Assembly (NCBI GenBank): GCA_009773645.1
Contig: WSYB01000014.1
Span: forward strand, 1-64,000
Direction of reading: 5' to 3'
DNA length: 64,000 nt
DNA from: Geobacteraceae bacterium
GTDB taxonomy: Bacteria; Desulfobacterota; Desulfuromonadia; Geobacterales; Geobacteraceae
How positions within the stretch are numbered: the first letter of the stretch is position 1; each line of letters opens with the position of its first letter. The notes beneath the pieces are model-generated. The model was not told the origin of the DNA and searched no databases. It was given only the letters and a program-made list of their open reading frames with translations. Both the position numbers and the translations under genes were made by a program. Shown here piece after piece: positions 34,580-43,069 of this stretch.

Positions 34580-35842
34580 ATGGTATCCGCAACAACCCTC
34601 TCTATTCTCATCTGCTATATCCTTGTCACCGCATTCGACTGTCTCCTCAACTCCCTCAACCTGCGCCATCTGAAGCGCCATGGGGCAGAGGTCCCTTCCG
34701 GCTTCGAAGAGGACATCGACGCTGAAACCTTGCGGAAAACTTCGGCCTATACCCTGGAGCAGAACCGGTTCGGCTTGATCGAATCGATCAGCGACAGTGG
34801 GCTCCTCCTGATCTTTCTGTTTGGTGGTCTCCTGGCTCTCTATGACCGTTGGATCGCGTCCATAAGCAGCTCTTTCATCATCGGCGGCGGCCTTTTTTTT
34901 ATGGGACTCGTGCTGGCCCAGACCGTGGTCGGCATTCCTTTCAGCCTTTACGCCACGTTCCGCATCGAAAACCGCTATGGGTTCAACACCATGACGCCGA
35001 GACTCTGGTTCTCCGACCTGTTGAAATCCACGGCCATTACCTTTGTCCTTCTTACCCTTCTGACCACAGGGGCACTGGCCATCGTGCAAGCGAGCCCCGA
35101 ATTCTGGTGGCTCTGGGTATGGGGTTTCTTTGCCGTAGTATCCGTCTTCCTCATGTATCTTTCCCCCTACCTCATCGAACCGCTCTTTTTCAAGTTTGAG
35201 CCGGTCAAGGAGGAGGGGCTGGAGGAGGAAATCCGGCTGCTCATGGAAAAAGCGGGTCTCAAGGTCAGCAGGGTCATGCAGATGGATGCATCAAAGAGGA
35301 GCCGACATTCCAACGCCTATTTCACCGGGATCGGCCGGGTGAAAAGGATCGTTCTGTACGACACCCTCCTCGCGCAGATGAACCACCGGGAAATCCTGGC
35401 GGTGCTTGCCCACGAGGTGGGGCACTGGAAAAAGGGGCACATCTGGAAACGGCTGGTGCTGACCGAGGTGGGCGCCCTTCTGGCCTCGTATCTGGCCTAT
35501 CGATTGATCTCATGGGGAGGGTTGCCGGGACTTCTGGGTTTACAGCAGGCTTCTTTTGCGGCGCAACTGGTGATTCTCGGCTTTCTTGGCTCACTGGCGA
35601 GCTTTCCGTTCACGCCGTTGGGCAGCTGGCTCTCCCGCAGGCATGAGTGGGAGGCGGACCGCTTTGCCGTCGAGCTTGCCGGCATGCCGGATGCGCTGGC
35701 CTCGGGCCTTATCAAGCTCACCCGTGAAAACCTCGCCAACCTCCACCCCCATCCCCTCTACGCGCGGTTTTACTACTCCCACCCACCGATCGTGGAAAGG
35801 GTACGGAAGCTTCGGGAAAAGGGGGCGGAATTGGACAGGTGA
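34580..35842 (+). CDS. M48 family (Ste24-type) membrane zinc protease
   Basis: 420 residues from ATG 34580 (GGAG site). Several membrane segments, then the zinc motif AHEVGHWKKGH (about 277) and the downstream ligand in HEWEADRFA (about 354). Long N-terminal membrane part and the length match CAAX-protease-like M48A enzymes rather than the short HtpX. In bacteria these are thought to act in membrane protein quality control. It converges with gspN across a palindromic repeat. Confidence 0.92.
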   Translation: MVSATTLSILICYILVTAFDCLLNSLNLRHLKRHGAEVPSGFEEDIDAETLRKTSAYTLEQNRFGLIESISDSGLLLIFLFGGLLALYDRWIASISSSFIIGGGLFFMGLVLAQTVVGIPFSLYATFRIENRYGFNTMTPRLWFSDLLKSTAITFVLLTLLTTGALAIVQASPEFWWLWVWGFFAVVSVFLMYLSPYLIEPLFFKFEPVKEEGLEEEIRLLMEKAGLKVSRVMQMDASKRSRHSNAYFTGIGRVKRIVLYDTLLAQMNHREILAVLAHEVGHWKKGHIWKRLVLTEVGALLASYLAYRLISWGGLPGLLGLQQASFAAQLVILGFLGSLASFPFTPLGSWLSRRHEWEADRFAVELAGMPDALASGLIKLTRENLANLHPHPLYARFYYSHPPIVERVRKLREKGAELDR

Positions 35843-35860
35843 CTAGTGAGAGTGAATATC

Positions 35861-35917
35861 CCTCACCCCCAACCCCTCTCCCACTGGGAGAGGGTGGCCG
35901 AAGGCCGGGTGAGGGGG
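35861..35917. repeat. REP-like palindrome between convergent genes
   Basis: CCCTCACCC (35862) pairs with GGGTGAGGG (to 35917), enclosing CCTCTCCCA-ctg-GGGAGAGG and GGCCgaaGGCC hairpins. A widespread proteobacterial repeat type and a likely bidirectional terminator. Confidence 0.75.
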
Positions 35918-35922
35918 CAATC

Positions 35923-36765
35923 TTATTGGATGGCCGGCTTGGCGAGGGTCCCCTTGACCGGAATCTGGTAGTGGCCGGGGGTGGAGAGGTATTTGACGAG
36001 GAGGAGGAAGACGAATTTCTGTTTTTCCAGCAACTCCGGTTTCGGCATCAGTTCCAGGGTGAGGTTCAAGGGGGCGGCGGTGAGAGGTGTGACGAGGGGA
36101 ATATCCCCCCTGAGCCGGACATAGAGCCCCTCCCCCTGGAACGTCAGGCTTTCCAGGGTCGCTTTGCCGCCGCTTATCCTGAGCATCCCCTGTACCGTAC
36201 TGTAGGAGGCGTCCGGGAGAGGGGTTTCGCCGATCTTGACCCCGGTCAGAGCCGCATCCTTGACCTCGATCTGCAGTTCCCCCCTAGCCGCGCTCTGCGG
36301 TCCCCGAAAGCTCCCCTTGACCCGTAGCGCGCCTTTCACCTGCGCGCCGGTTACGGTCGAAAAGAAGGGGATGTCTTCCAGCCTGACGCCGCTCATCTCA
36401 AGATGCATCTCCCCTCCCCTCTGGGGGAAAAGGTCCCCCGTTACGGAGCCACCCCCTATCCCGGCATGGTAAGAGATCCGGACCCTGCCGGTCAGGAGGG
36501 GAAAGAACCGCAGCCGGGCCGAGGCCTCATCCGCCTTCACCAGCGCACCCCGATTGCCGGAGATCACCATATTGCGGACCTTGATCCCCAGAGGGAACGT
36601 CTTACCGAACCTTTCCGCCTGGAAGGAGTAACCTTCCCGCTCGAAGCCCCGCGCCACAACCCCCTGTAATGCCTCATCCGGAATGAAGACGATGGTGAGG
36701 ACCAATAGAAAAAAAATGACCGCAGGAACCGCAGCGGCAATGGGAAGCCAGCGCGGCAATTTCAT
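35923..36765 (-). CDS. gspN: Type II secretion protein GspN
   Basis: 280 residues with one N-terminal membrane anchor (about 8-28) and a beta-rich periplasmic body. Last gene of the T2SS operon, overlapping gspM by four bases. GspN is present in only some T2SS; it is an inner-membrane, periplasm-facing protein of unclear role. Confidence 0.88.
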   Translation of the reverse strand: MKLPRWLPIAAAVPAVIFFLLVLTIVFIPDEALQGVVARGFEREGYSFQAERFGKTFPLGIKVRNMVISGNRGALVKADEASARLRFFPLLTGRVRISYHAGIGGGSVTGDLFPQRGGEMHLEMSGVRLEDIPFFSTVTGAQVKGALRVKGSFRGPQSAARGELQIEVKDAALTGVKIGETPLPDASYSTVQGMLRISGGKATLESLTFQGEGLYVRLRGDIPLVTPLTAAPLNLTLELMPKPELLEKQKFVFLLLVKYLSTPGHYQIPVKGTLAKPAIQ

Positions 36766-37310
36766 CGCTGCCCCTGGGGAGCTGCCTTGAGGAGGGCGAT
36801 GGTAAGGGTGAGATCCAGGCGGCTCGGGTCGTCGAAGCGGGTCTTCAGGAGCGCCTTCTTGATGATCACCGGCTTGGTCCCTTTCTCCAACCTGTGGAGG
36901 AGGTTGACCGCCTCATTGGCGGTGAGCCCGTCCAGCTTCACCTCGGCGGCATCCTCGACGAAGCCTGCCTGCTCCTCACCTTTTACCGGCTTGATCTGGC
37001 TGTTTTTCCCCTTGATGCCGATCTCCTCGATGAGCTTGGCCGGTGAATCGTCGGGGCGGGTGGCGGACAGGCGGTTGGCCAGTTTCTGGGCGCCGGCGTT
37101 GACCACCTGATAGCGCTGCCTGAGGATGAGCATTTCGGCCACATCCTTTTCCCGGGCGGTGCGCTTCGTGGTCAGCCGGGCGATCCGGGTGTTGGCGGCG
37201 GACAGGAGTATCGCCAGCGCCAGCACAACGGCGATGCCGATCCCCCAGCGCAGACGGGTGGCGCTGTCCAGGTTCCGGTAATGCTCGGCCAGGAGGCGCA
37301 GATAGTTCAT
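36762..37310 (-). CDS. gspM: Type II secretion protein GspM
   Basis: 182 residues: short cytoplasmic start, one membrane helix (about 24-41), coiled-coil, and a small periplasmic ferredoxin-like domain (about 95-175). GspM binds GspL in the inner-membrane platform. Overlaps gspL and gspN by four bases each. Confidence 0.9.
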   Translation of the reverse strand: MNYLRLLAEHYRNLDSATRLRWGIGIAVVLALAILLSAANTRIARLTTKRTAREKDVAEMLILRQRYQVVNAGAQKLANRLSATRPDDSPAKLIEEIGIKGKNSQIKPVKGEEQAGFVEDAAEVKLDGLTANEAVNLLHRLEKGTKPVIIKKALLKTRFDDPSRLDLTLTIALLKAAPQGQR

Positions 37311-38632
37311 TTCTTCTCCTCCTTGAGGGAGCCGCGGAACACGAAACTGACGGTGCCGTCCGGCTTGGACTTGATTTCGCTCACTTCGGCGCTGCCGAAG
37401 GCGGCCGCGGCACGGTTGCGGAAGTCGTTGGCCGCCTGGAAGGAACGGGCGTCCCCCTTGAGCCGCAGCTGTCCGTTGTCGATTTCGGCTTCGTAGATAC
37501 CGATGATATCGTCGCCCTTGAGTTCGGCAATCCTGGTCAGGGTTGCCAGGACATTGCTTCCTTCGCCGCGGCCCGCCAGCCGCTTGATCTCGGCCCGCAG
37601 CTCTCCCACGGCGTCGACCGGTTTCTTGCGGTTGGGAAAGACTTCCCGGTAGATGGCGGCAATGGAATTGTCGAGGGATGCCAGGTCGCGCTTGACCAGG
37701 TAGTAGCGGACGCCGGCCTCGGCCACGACGAGGAGCACCAGGGTTGCGGCCAGGGCCAGGGTCAGCCGGAGCTTCCGGCGTGCCAGCTCCCGCCCGGCAG
37801 TATAGGCTAAGTCGCCGCTGCGGAAGTCGACCGCCGACCCGGCGGCGGAAGCGGCCGCCAGGGCGCAGGGAGAGGCGAGATCGAGGGCCGTGGCATGGTC
37901 GGCGCCGAAGGTTTGCGCCAGGAGACCGGTGATGGGAAGGGGCCGGAACGTCAGGTCGGCCGTTGCAGCGGGGAGCGGCTGCCGGGCCGCGGCGCCGTGA
38001 ATCAGGACCTCCCGCACCTTGATCCCCTTGCCGAGCTCCAGGACGGCCAGGGTCCGTGTCACTTCCGCGGCCAGATCACCGCCTGCCAGCGAACGGCAGA
38101 ACAGGAGCCTGCCGGCTTGAGCAACTGCCAGGGCCTCGCCGTCGGTGATGGCCACCGGTTCGGCGTAATCTGCCGGCGCCAGCAGTTCGGGCCAGTGGAG
38201 GGGAGCGGCGCTCACCAACTCCGGTTCCAGCCCGGCTTCGGTCATGGCGCGGAGCAGCTCCGCCACCGTCTCCCGCTTGCTCCAGACGGCGAGGGTTTTG
38301 CCGTCGGCCAGAGGAACAACGTCGAACACCAGTTGGTCGGTGTCAATGGCCGTTTCTCCCTTGAGCTCCAGGGGGAGGACCTGGCGGGCTTTGCGCCGGT
38401 CGCTGATGGGGAGGTCGAGCTCCCGCAGAAAGATGAGGTCAGCCGGCAGGGCCAGGGCGATCTTCTCCTTTTCCCCCCGGGTGCCGGCCAGTTCTGCCAG
38501 CAGGGCAGTAAAGGGGCGCTCGGGGTCCAGGTCCTGCCGTCCCCCTGCGAGGAACAGCAGGTCCCCCCGCTTGCGCTGGAACCGGGCGCAGAGCAGTTCG
38601 TCCTTCGTCAACTGTACGATCAGGTACGTCAT
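37307..38632 (-). CDS. gspL: Type II secretion protein GspL
   Basis: 441 residues. The cytoplasmic part (about 1-260) has the actin-like fold that docks the GspE ATPase; a membrane helix at about 285-305 (LTLALAATLVLLVVAEAG) leads to a periplasmic domain. It links ATPase activity to the platform. One base overlaps with the gspK stop (ATGA-type junction). Confidence 0.9.
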   Translation of the reverse strand: MTYLIVQLTKDELLCARFQRKRGDLLFLAGGRQDLDPERPFTALLAELAGTRGEKEKIALALPADLIFLRELDLPISDRRKARQVLPLELKGETAIDTDQLVFDVVPLADGKTLAVWSKRETVAELLRAMTEAGLEPELVSAAPLHWPELLAPADYAEPVAITDGEALAVAQAGRLLFCRSLAGGDLAAEVTRTLAVLELGKGIKVREVLIHGAAARQPLPAATADLTFRPLPITGLLAQTFGADHATALDLASPCALAAASAAGSAVDFRSGDLAYTAGRELARRKLRLTLALAATLVLLVVAEAGVRYYLVKRDLASLDNSIAAIYREVFPNRKKPVDAVGELRAEIKRLAGRGEGSNVLATLTRIAELKGDDIIGIYEAEIDNGQLRLKGDARSFQAANDFRNRAAAAFGSAEVSEIKSKPDGTVSFVFRGSLKEEKK

Positions 38633-39561
38633 CAGTATTCTCTCCAGTAGAGCGTTGGCGGGCTGCCGCCGATATTCACCACCGCCTCGATCACCCGGCT
38701 GGTCTCCTTCACCCGCCCCCGGGAGACCAGGCGGTAGATGTTGCTATTGGTCTGCACCAAGCCGGACGGCAGGGTAAGAGTAATCGAATCCATGCCGGTG
38801 ACATTGTTGAGGTCGCCCGGCTTTTGGAACGGTGTAGTCTTGCGGTAGTCGATGATCCGCTCCACCAGGTCGTCACTCATGTTATTGCTAATGGCGGCCA
38901 GCACCTCCGCCGGCGCGGTGTTGATGTTGATAGGCGCCGCCGTGCCGGTGCGGTCTTCGGCAAAGACCGTAACGAAGGGAAGCAGCCGCTCCATGGTCTT
39001 GGCATCGAACCCCTTGACGAGCCGCAGTTCGTCCAGGGTGTCGAGCAGGGCGTTCTTGGCCGCGTAGGGAGCCTGCAGCGTGCTGTAGTAAGCCGTTTCC
39101 GCCCCGGCCGGATTTGGCTCCTCGCGTTCATCCCGCCAGTCTCCCAAGCTGTCGCACAGGTCCGGGGAGAGTTCGAGCTTCTTCAGGAGCCGGGTGGCGA
39201 TTGGGTGGTAGACGGGATGCATGTCACCTTTGGGGAGGGCCACCATATTCAGGTTGAGCTTGGCGCTCTCGTCCTCGATGGTCACCTCCAGGGTCCCCTG
39301 CTCGTCCGCCAGCTCAATCGGCTTGGCCCACGGGTCGGAGAGGGAATTGTACTTTCGCCCTGCCACAAACAGCTGCAGCAGCTTGATGCCACCGTTGATC
39401 CCCGACTCGGCCAGAAGGCTCGCCTGCTGCGCGTCTACGAAGTTCTGCCGGGCGCTGGTGTCAACGTAGACTTCGTTGACGAACTCGGTGACCAGCGCCA
39501 CCAGCAGGGCGGACACCACCAGGGTGATGACGAGGGCGAAGCCCCGCTCCCCCCGGATCAT
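38632..39561 (-). CDS. gspK: Type II secretion minor pseudopilin GspK
   Basis: 309 residues from ATG 39561; the open frame extends upstream into gspJ but that part is not real. The prepilin site is RG|FALVITLVVSALLVALV, without Glu at +5, as usual for GspK. The large inserted domain after the helix (about 60-270) is also typical. GspK caps the pseudopilus tip with GspI and GspJ. Confidence 0.93.
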   Translation of the reverse strand: MIRGERGFALVITLVVSALLVALVTEFVNEVYVDTSARQNFVDAQQASLLAESGINGGIKLLQLFVAGRKYNSLSDPWAKPIELADEQGTLEVTIEDESAKLNLNMVALPKGDMHPVYHPIATRLLKKLELSPDLCDSLGDWRDEREEPNPAGAETAYYSTLQAPYAAKNALLDTLDELRLVKGFDAKTMERLLPFVTVFAEDRTGTAAPININTAPAEVLAAISNNMSDDLVERIIDYRKTTPFQKPGDLNNVTGMDSITLTLPSGLVQTNSNIYRLVSRGRVKETSRVIEAVVNIGGSPPTLYWREY

Positions 39562-40208
39562 CGGATCACCCGCGGGGTGGCGATGGTGGCGAACTCCACG
39601 GTGTTGTCCCCCTCCCTGAGGCGGATGGTCACCCGGACCGCCGTCGGCAGCCCCGTGTTGATGGCCGTATCCCAGCTTTTGACCCATTTTCCCCTGTCGT
39701 AACACTCCACCAGGAACCCTTCCAGCTCCTCCATCTGCGGATAGGGGGTGGCCTTGGCAGTCAGGTAGATGTCCTTCACCTCCCGGGTCAGCTCCAGCCG
39801 GTTCTCTTTCCCGTTCTCCTTTCCCTTCTCCACCACCCGGTAGCGCACCGCCACCTGGTCCGAAGATGGGATGCTATCGCTGCGGGGGGGAAAAAGGGTG
39901 GTGAAATCCAGGGTCGAGGCCGGTTTGCCGAAGGAGTCCCGGTCCTCCACCACGAAATGGAGCGGCGGTTTATGATTCCCCACATACCACGCTGAAGAGA
40001 GCTCCCGACGCAGCATGTCCAGGGTGGTGCGCACCTCGCGGCGGGCTTCCATCCCGGCTGTGGCCGCGTCCCGACCGCGGGTCAGGGAAAAGAAGGTGCC
40101 GTAGAGGGCGCCGCTCAGGATGACGAGAAGCACCATCGCCACCAGCACTTCGAGGAGGGTGAAGCCGCTGTCCTGACCGTACCGTACCGATGGAGACGCC
40201 TTCTTCAT
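39558..40208 (-). CDS. gspJ: Type II secretion minor pseudopilin GspJ
   Basis: 216 residues. Prepilin motif SG|FTLLEVLVAMVLLVILSG after a short basic leader. Tip-complex member with GspI and GspK. Overlaps gspI by four bases. Confidence 0.92.
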   Translation of the reverse strand: MKKASPSVRYGQDSGFTLLEVLVAMVLLVILSGALYGTFFSLTRGRDAATAGMEARREVRTTLDMLRRELSSAWYVGNHKPPLHFVVEDRDSFGKPASTLDFTTLFPPRSDSIPSSDQVAVRYRVVEKGKENGKENRLELTREVKDIYLTAKATPYPQMEELEGFLVECYDRGKWVKSWDTAINTGLPTAVRVTIRLREGDNTVEFATIATPRVIR

Positions 40209-40561
40209 GGGGTTGTCCCGCCGGTGGTCCGTTCCAGAAACTTCACGAGCGTCAGCTTGTGCCGCTCCCCGTCCCAGCTGACCGTAAAGGTGAGCCGGTC
40301 CACCATGGGGATGTCGGCGGGAGTTCTACCCACCACCCAGGCGATTTCGGGGTGCTGTGGGGCGAAGGTGCCCGACTTCTGCTCCTGCTTCAGGAACTCC
40401 GGGTCATCCAGCCTGGCCCGGGCCAGCAGCACGGCCTCGGTCTCCTGCCGGTCCCTGGCGATCACCGCCAGGTGGTAGTTGTAGGAGGTGATGACCGTCA
40501 GTATCACACCGGCCAGGATGGCCAGGGCAACCATCACCTCCAGCAGGGTGAAGCCCTTCAT
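40205..40561 (-). CDS. gspI: Type II secretion minor pseudopilin GspI
   Basis: 118 residues. Very short leader, MKG|FTLLEVMVALAILAG. Core of the pseudopilus tip. Overlaps gspH by four bases. Confidence 0.92.
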   Translation of the reverse strand: MKGFTLLEVMVALAILAGVILTVITSYNYHLAVIARDRQETEAVLLARARLDDPEFLKQEQKSGTFAPQHPEIAWVVGRTPADIPMVDRLTFTVSWDGERHKLTLVKFLERTTGGTTP

Positions 40562-41094
40562 TGCTCCACCTCCTGGTACCCTTCCAGGACCTTGACCTTG
40601 CCGTTCTGGGGATAGGCGACCACGGTGAAACGGCCTTCGCGGGTCCCCTTCAGGTGGATGGTGACAAAATCCTCCAGTCCGGCCGGACCGAAACCGACCG
40701 TCACTTCGCCGACAGAGAGCTTCCCCAGGCGGGGAATCAGCACATCCTCGATCATGACCCCTTCGGTCAGGAGCCGCCGGCTGAAGAACGGGTCGGTGTC
40801 GGAGACCTCCTCGCCGTTAACCGCCTTGCTGACCGCGAGCGTGTTGTCGGTCAGATCGATCTTGAGCCGATAGGCGGTCTTGGTGGTGATCGACTTGTCC
40901 CCCAGGTAGCGGATTGCGGCCGCCAGGTTCCGTGCCGAGCCGCGCAGATTGGTGGCTTCGGACGACGGGAGGCGGGGAAACACCAGCATTGCAACCATGG
41001 CGAGAATCACCACTACCACCACCATTTCAATGAGGGTGAAGCCTGCCTGACGGCAGTTTCGAGTTTCGGGTTTTGAGTTTTGAGTTCTCGTCAC
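40558..41094 (-). CDS. gspH: Type II secretion minor pseudopilin GspH
   Basis: 178 residues. Prepilin motif AG|FTLIEMVVVVVILAMVAML. The leader is longer than in the sister pseudopilins and is coded by a GAGTTTTGAGTTTC-like simple repeat (41060-41090), so a later start may be used. Sits between a palindromic element and gspI. Confidence 0.9.
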   Translation of the reverse strand: MTRTQNSKPETRNCRQAGFTLIEMVVVVVILAMVAMLVFPRLPSSEATNLRGSARNLAAAIRYLGDKSITTKTAYRLKIDLTDNTLAVSKAVNGEEVSDTDPFFSRRLLTEGVMIEDVLIPRLGKLSVGEVTVGFGPAGLEDFVTIHLKGTREGRFTVVAYPQNGKVKVLEGYQEVEQ

Positions 41095-41139
41095 AGCAAC
41101 TCAACAATCAACAGTAGTTGCATAAGAACCAGTACCATC

Positions 41140-41259
41140 GGGAACGCGATTTTTGTGCGAGATCAAGGCTGTCGAGGGACTGCGCGGAGGCGTAGCAGCG
41201 CTACGCCGCACAAGCAGGCCCGAAGACTTACGCAGATATCGCGCAAAAGGCGCGTTCCC
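41140..41259. repeat. Long palindromic element abutting the gspG stop
   Basis: Outer arms GGGAACGCGATTTTTGTGCG (41140-41159) and its near mirror GCGCAAAAGGCGCGTTCCC (41241-41259); an inner hairpin GCGGAGGCGTAG-cag-CGCTACGCCGC lies between (41184-41209). The right arm ends on the first base of the gspG stop codon. Same family as 41736-41857. Confidence 0.8.
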
Positions 41260-41702
41260 TACTTGATGTCCCAGCTGCAGATGTCCGCATCCTTCCCCTC
41301 CCCCCCCTTGACACCGTCGGCGCCTAAGGAGCAGAGGTCGTAGTCGCCGTGTTCGCCCGGGGAAAGGTAGCCGTAATCGGACTTCCACGGGTCCTGCGGG
41401 ACCTGCTTGCTCTCCAGGTAACCTTCGGTCTTGTAGTTCTTCGGGATTACCCCTACGGTCGGCTTGGTCACCAGCGCCGCCAGCCCCTGTTCGGTGGTGG
41501 GATAGACACCGTTGTCGAGCTTGTAGAGCTTGAGGGCGCTCTCCAGGTTGCGGATCTGCACCTTGGCGTCGGCAATCTTGGCATCGTCGCTCCGCCCCAT
41601 GATCCTCGGCCCGACCAGGGCCGCCAGGAGGGCCAGGATCACGATCACCACCATGATCTCGATGAGGGTGAAGCCCCGGTTGTCGCGCAACGTATTCTGC
41701 AT
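41259..41702 (-). CDS. gspG: Type II secretion major pseudopilin GspG
   Basis: 147 residues from ATG 41702 (GGAGG site). Prepilin motif RG|FTLIEIMVVIVILALLAAL, then the GspG-specific body with TTEQGLAALV, VPQDPWKSDYGY and SLGADG, a calcium-binding loop. Main subunit of the pseudopilus piston. Flanked on both sides by members of one palindromic repeat family. Confidence 0.96.
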   Translation of the reverse strand: MQNTLRDNRGFTLIEIMVVIVILALLAALVGPRIMGRSDDAKIADAKVQIRNLESALKLYKLDNGVYPTTEQGLAALVTKPTVGVIPKNYKTEGYLESKQVPQDPWKSDYGYLSPGEHGDYDLCSLGADGVKGGEGKDADICSWDIK

Positions 41703-41735
41703 AAAGAAACCTCCTTTTTGAATGTCGAACATGTC

Positions 41736-41857
41736 GGGAACGCTCAAAAATGCCCAGATGCACGGCGCCGAGGAGCGAGGAGTGAGGCGTACGAGCAGTA
41801 CGCCGCAGGGACGAGCGACGAAGGCAACACAGCAGATGGGCGTTTTTCAGCGTTCCC
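41736..41857. repeat. Long palindromic element abutting the gspF stop
   Basis: Arms GGGAACGCTCAAAAATGCCC (41736-41755) and GGGCGTTTTTCAGCGTTCCC (41838-41857), with an inner GGCGTACgagcaGTACGCC hairpin near 41786-41804. Its right end touches the gspF stop codon. It separates gspF from gspG. Confidence 0.8.
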
Positions 41858-43069
41858 CTATTTTATGAGCTGGTTTAGCTGGAATATGGGCAACAGCACC
41901 GCTATCACCACAAAGCCGACGCCGAGCCCCATCCCCAGCACCAGCAGAGGCTCCAGCAGGGCCATGAAGCGGGTCACGGCGGTGTCGAACTCCTTCTCGA
42001 AGGCCGACCCCGCCTTGGCGAGCATCCGTTCCAGCTCCCCCCCCTTTTCCCCCACCGCCACCATGTGGACGAGGAGCGGCGGAAAGAGGGAGCTCTTGCC
42101 AAGGCTGGCCGAGAGGCTCCCCCCCTGGATCAGCTCTTCCCGGACTCGGGCGAGGCAGGCCCGGTACTCCCGGTTGACCACCACTTCGCCGGTGATCTCC
42201 ATGGCCCGGGTGACCGGCACCCCGCTGGCGAGCAGGAGCCCGAGCACCTTGGCGAAGCGGCCCAGGACAAGGCGCTGGATCAACGGTCCGACGAGGGGAA
42301 GGCGAAGCAGAAAGCGGTCCTGCCGGCGCCGGACACTTTCCCTGCGGCGCAACCGGTCGTAGGCGACGGCGGCGGCGCAGGCGGCCAGCACCAGGAGCCA
42401 CCACCCCTTCTGCAGCACCGTGCTCACCTTGATGAGGATGATGGTGATGAGCGGCAGGGCCGCCTTGCTCTCCTGGAAGACGGTGATGATCTTCGGCACC
42501 ACGAATGCCAGCAGGAAGAGCATCACCCCGCTCCCGACCACGAGCATCAGGGTCGGGTAGGCAAGGGAGGTGACCACTTTGCTTCGGACCGCCTCCTGGT
42601 CCTCCTGGAATTCGGCAAGCCGTTCCAGGACGATTTCCAGGGCGCCGCTCGCTTCGCCGGCCGCCACCATGCTGACGTAACTTTCACTGAAGACCTGCGG
42701 TTCCCCCGCCAGGGCCTTGGCCAGGCCCGCCCCTTCCGCCAGCCGGTCCCGGAGCCGGTTGAGGATGTTTTTCAGCTCCCCTGGCCGCTCCTGTTCGTAA
42801 AGGGTGGTGACCGCCTCGTAGACCGGCACCGCCGAACCGAGCAGGGTGGCGAGCCGCCGGGTCATTAGCGCCAGGTCGGGGAGGCTCACCCGGCGACGCC
42901 ACATCCGCAGCGGACTGCCGCCGGTCACCAGCTCTGCCGGTTCCAGCTCCTTCGGGAAGAGCCCCTGGTTTTTCAGGCGCAGCCGGGCGTCGCGCAGGTT
43001 CTCAGCGTCGATGGTGCCGAAAACCTCACCGCCTGCGGCCTTGAACGCGCTATAGCGAAAGGTCGGCAT
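41858..43069 (-). CDS. gspF: Type II secretion platform protein GspF
   Basis: 403 residues. Two cytoplasmic helical repeats (about 65-190 and 270-395, both with LA.LL.SG.P-type motifs) and three membrane segments (about 168-190, 218-235, 373-395). Inner-membrane centre of the T2SS motor. Overlaps gspE by 20 bases. Confidence 0.95.
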   Translation of the reverse strand: MPTFRYSAFKAAGGEVFGTIDAENLRDARLRLKNQGLFPKELEPAELVTGGSPLRMWRRRVSLPDLALMTRRLATLLGSAVPVYEAVTTLYEQERPGELKNILNRLRDRLAEGAGLAKALAGEPQVFSESYVSMVAAGEASGALEIVLERLAEFQEDQEAVRSKVVTSLAYPTLMLVVGSGVMLFLLAFVVPKIITVFQESKAALPLITIILIKVSTVLQKGWWLLVLAACAAAVAYDRLRRRESVRRRQDRFLLRLPLVGPLIQRLVLGRFAKVLGLLLASGVPVTRAMEITGEVVVNREYRACLARVREELIQGGSLSASLGKSSLFPPLLVHMVAVGEKGGELERMLAKAGSAFEKEFDTAVTRFMALLEPLLVLGMGLGVGFVVIAVLLPIFQLNQLIK

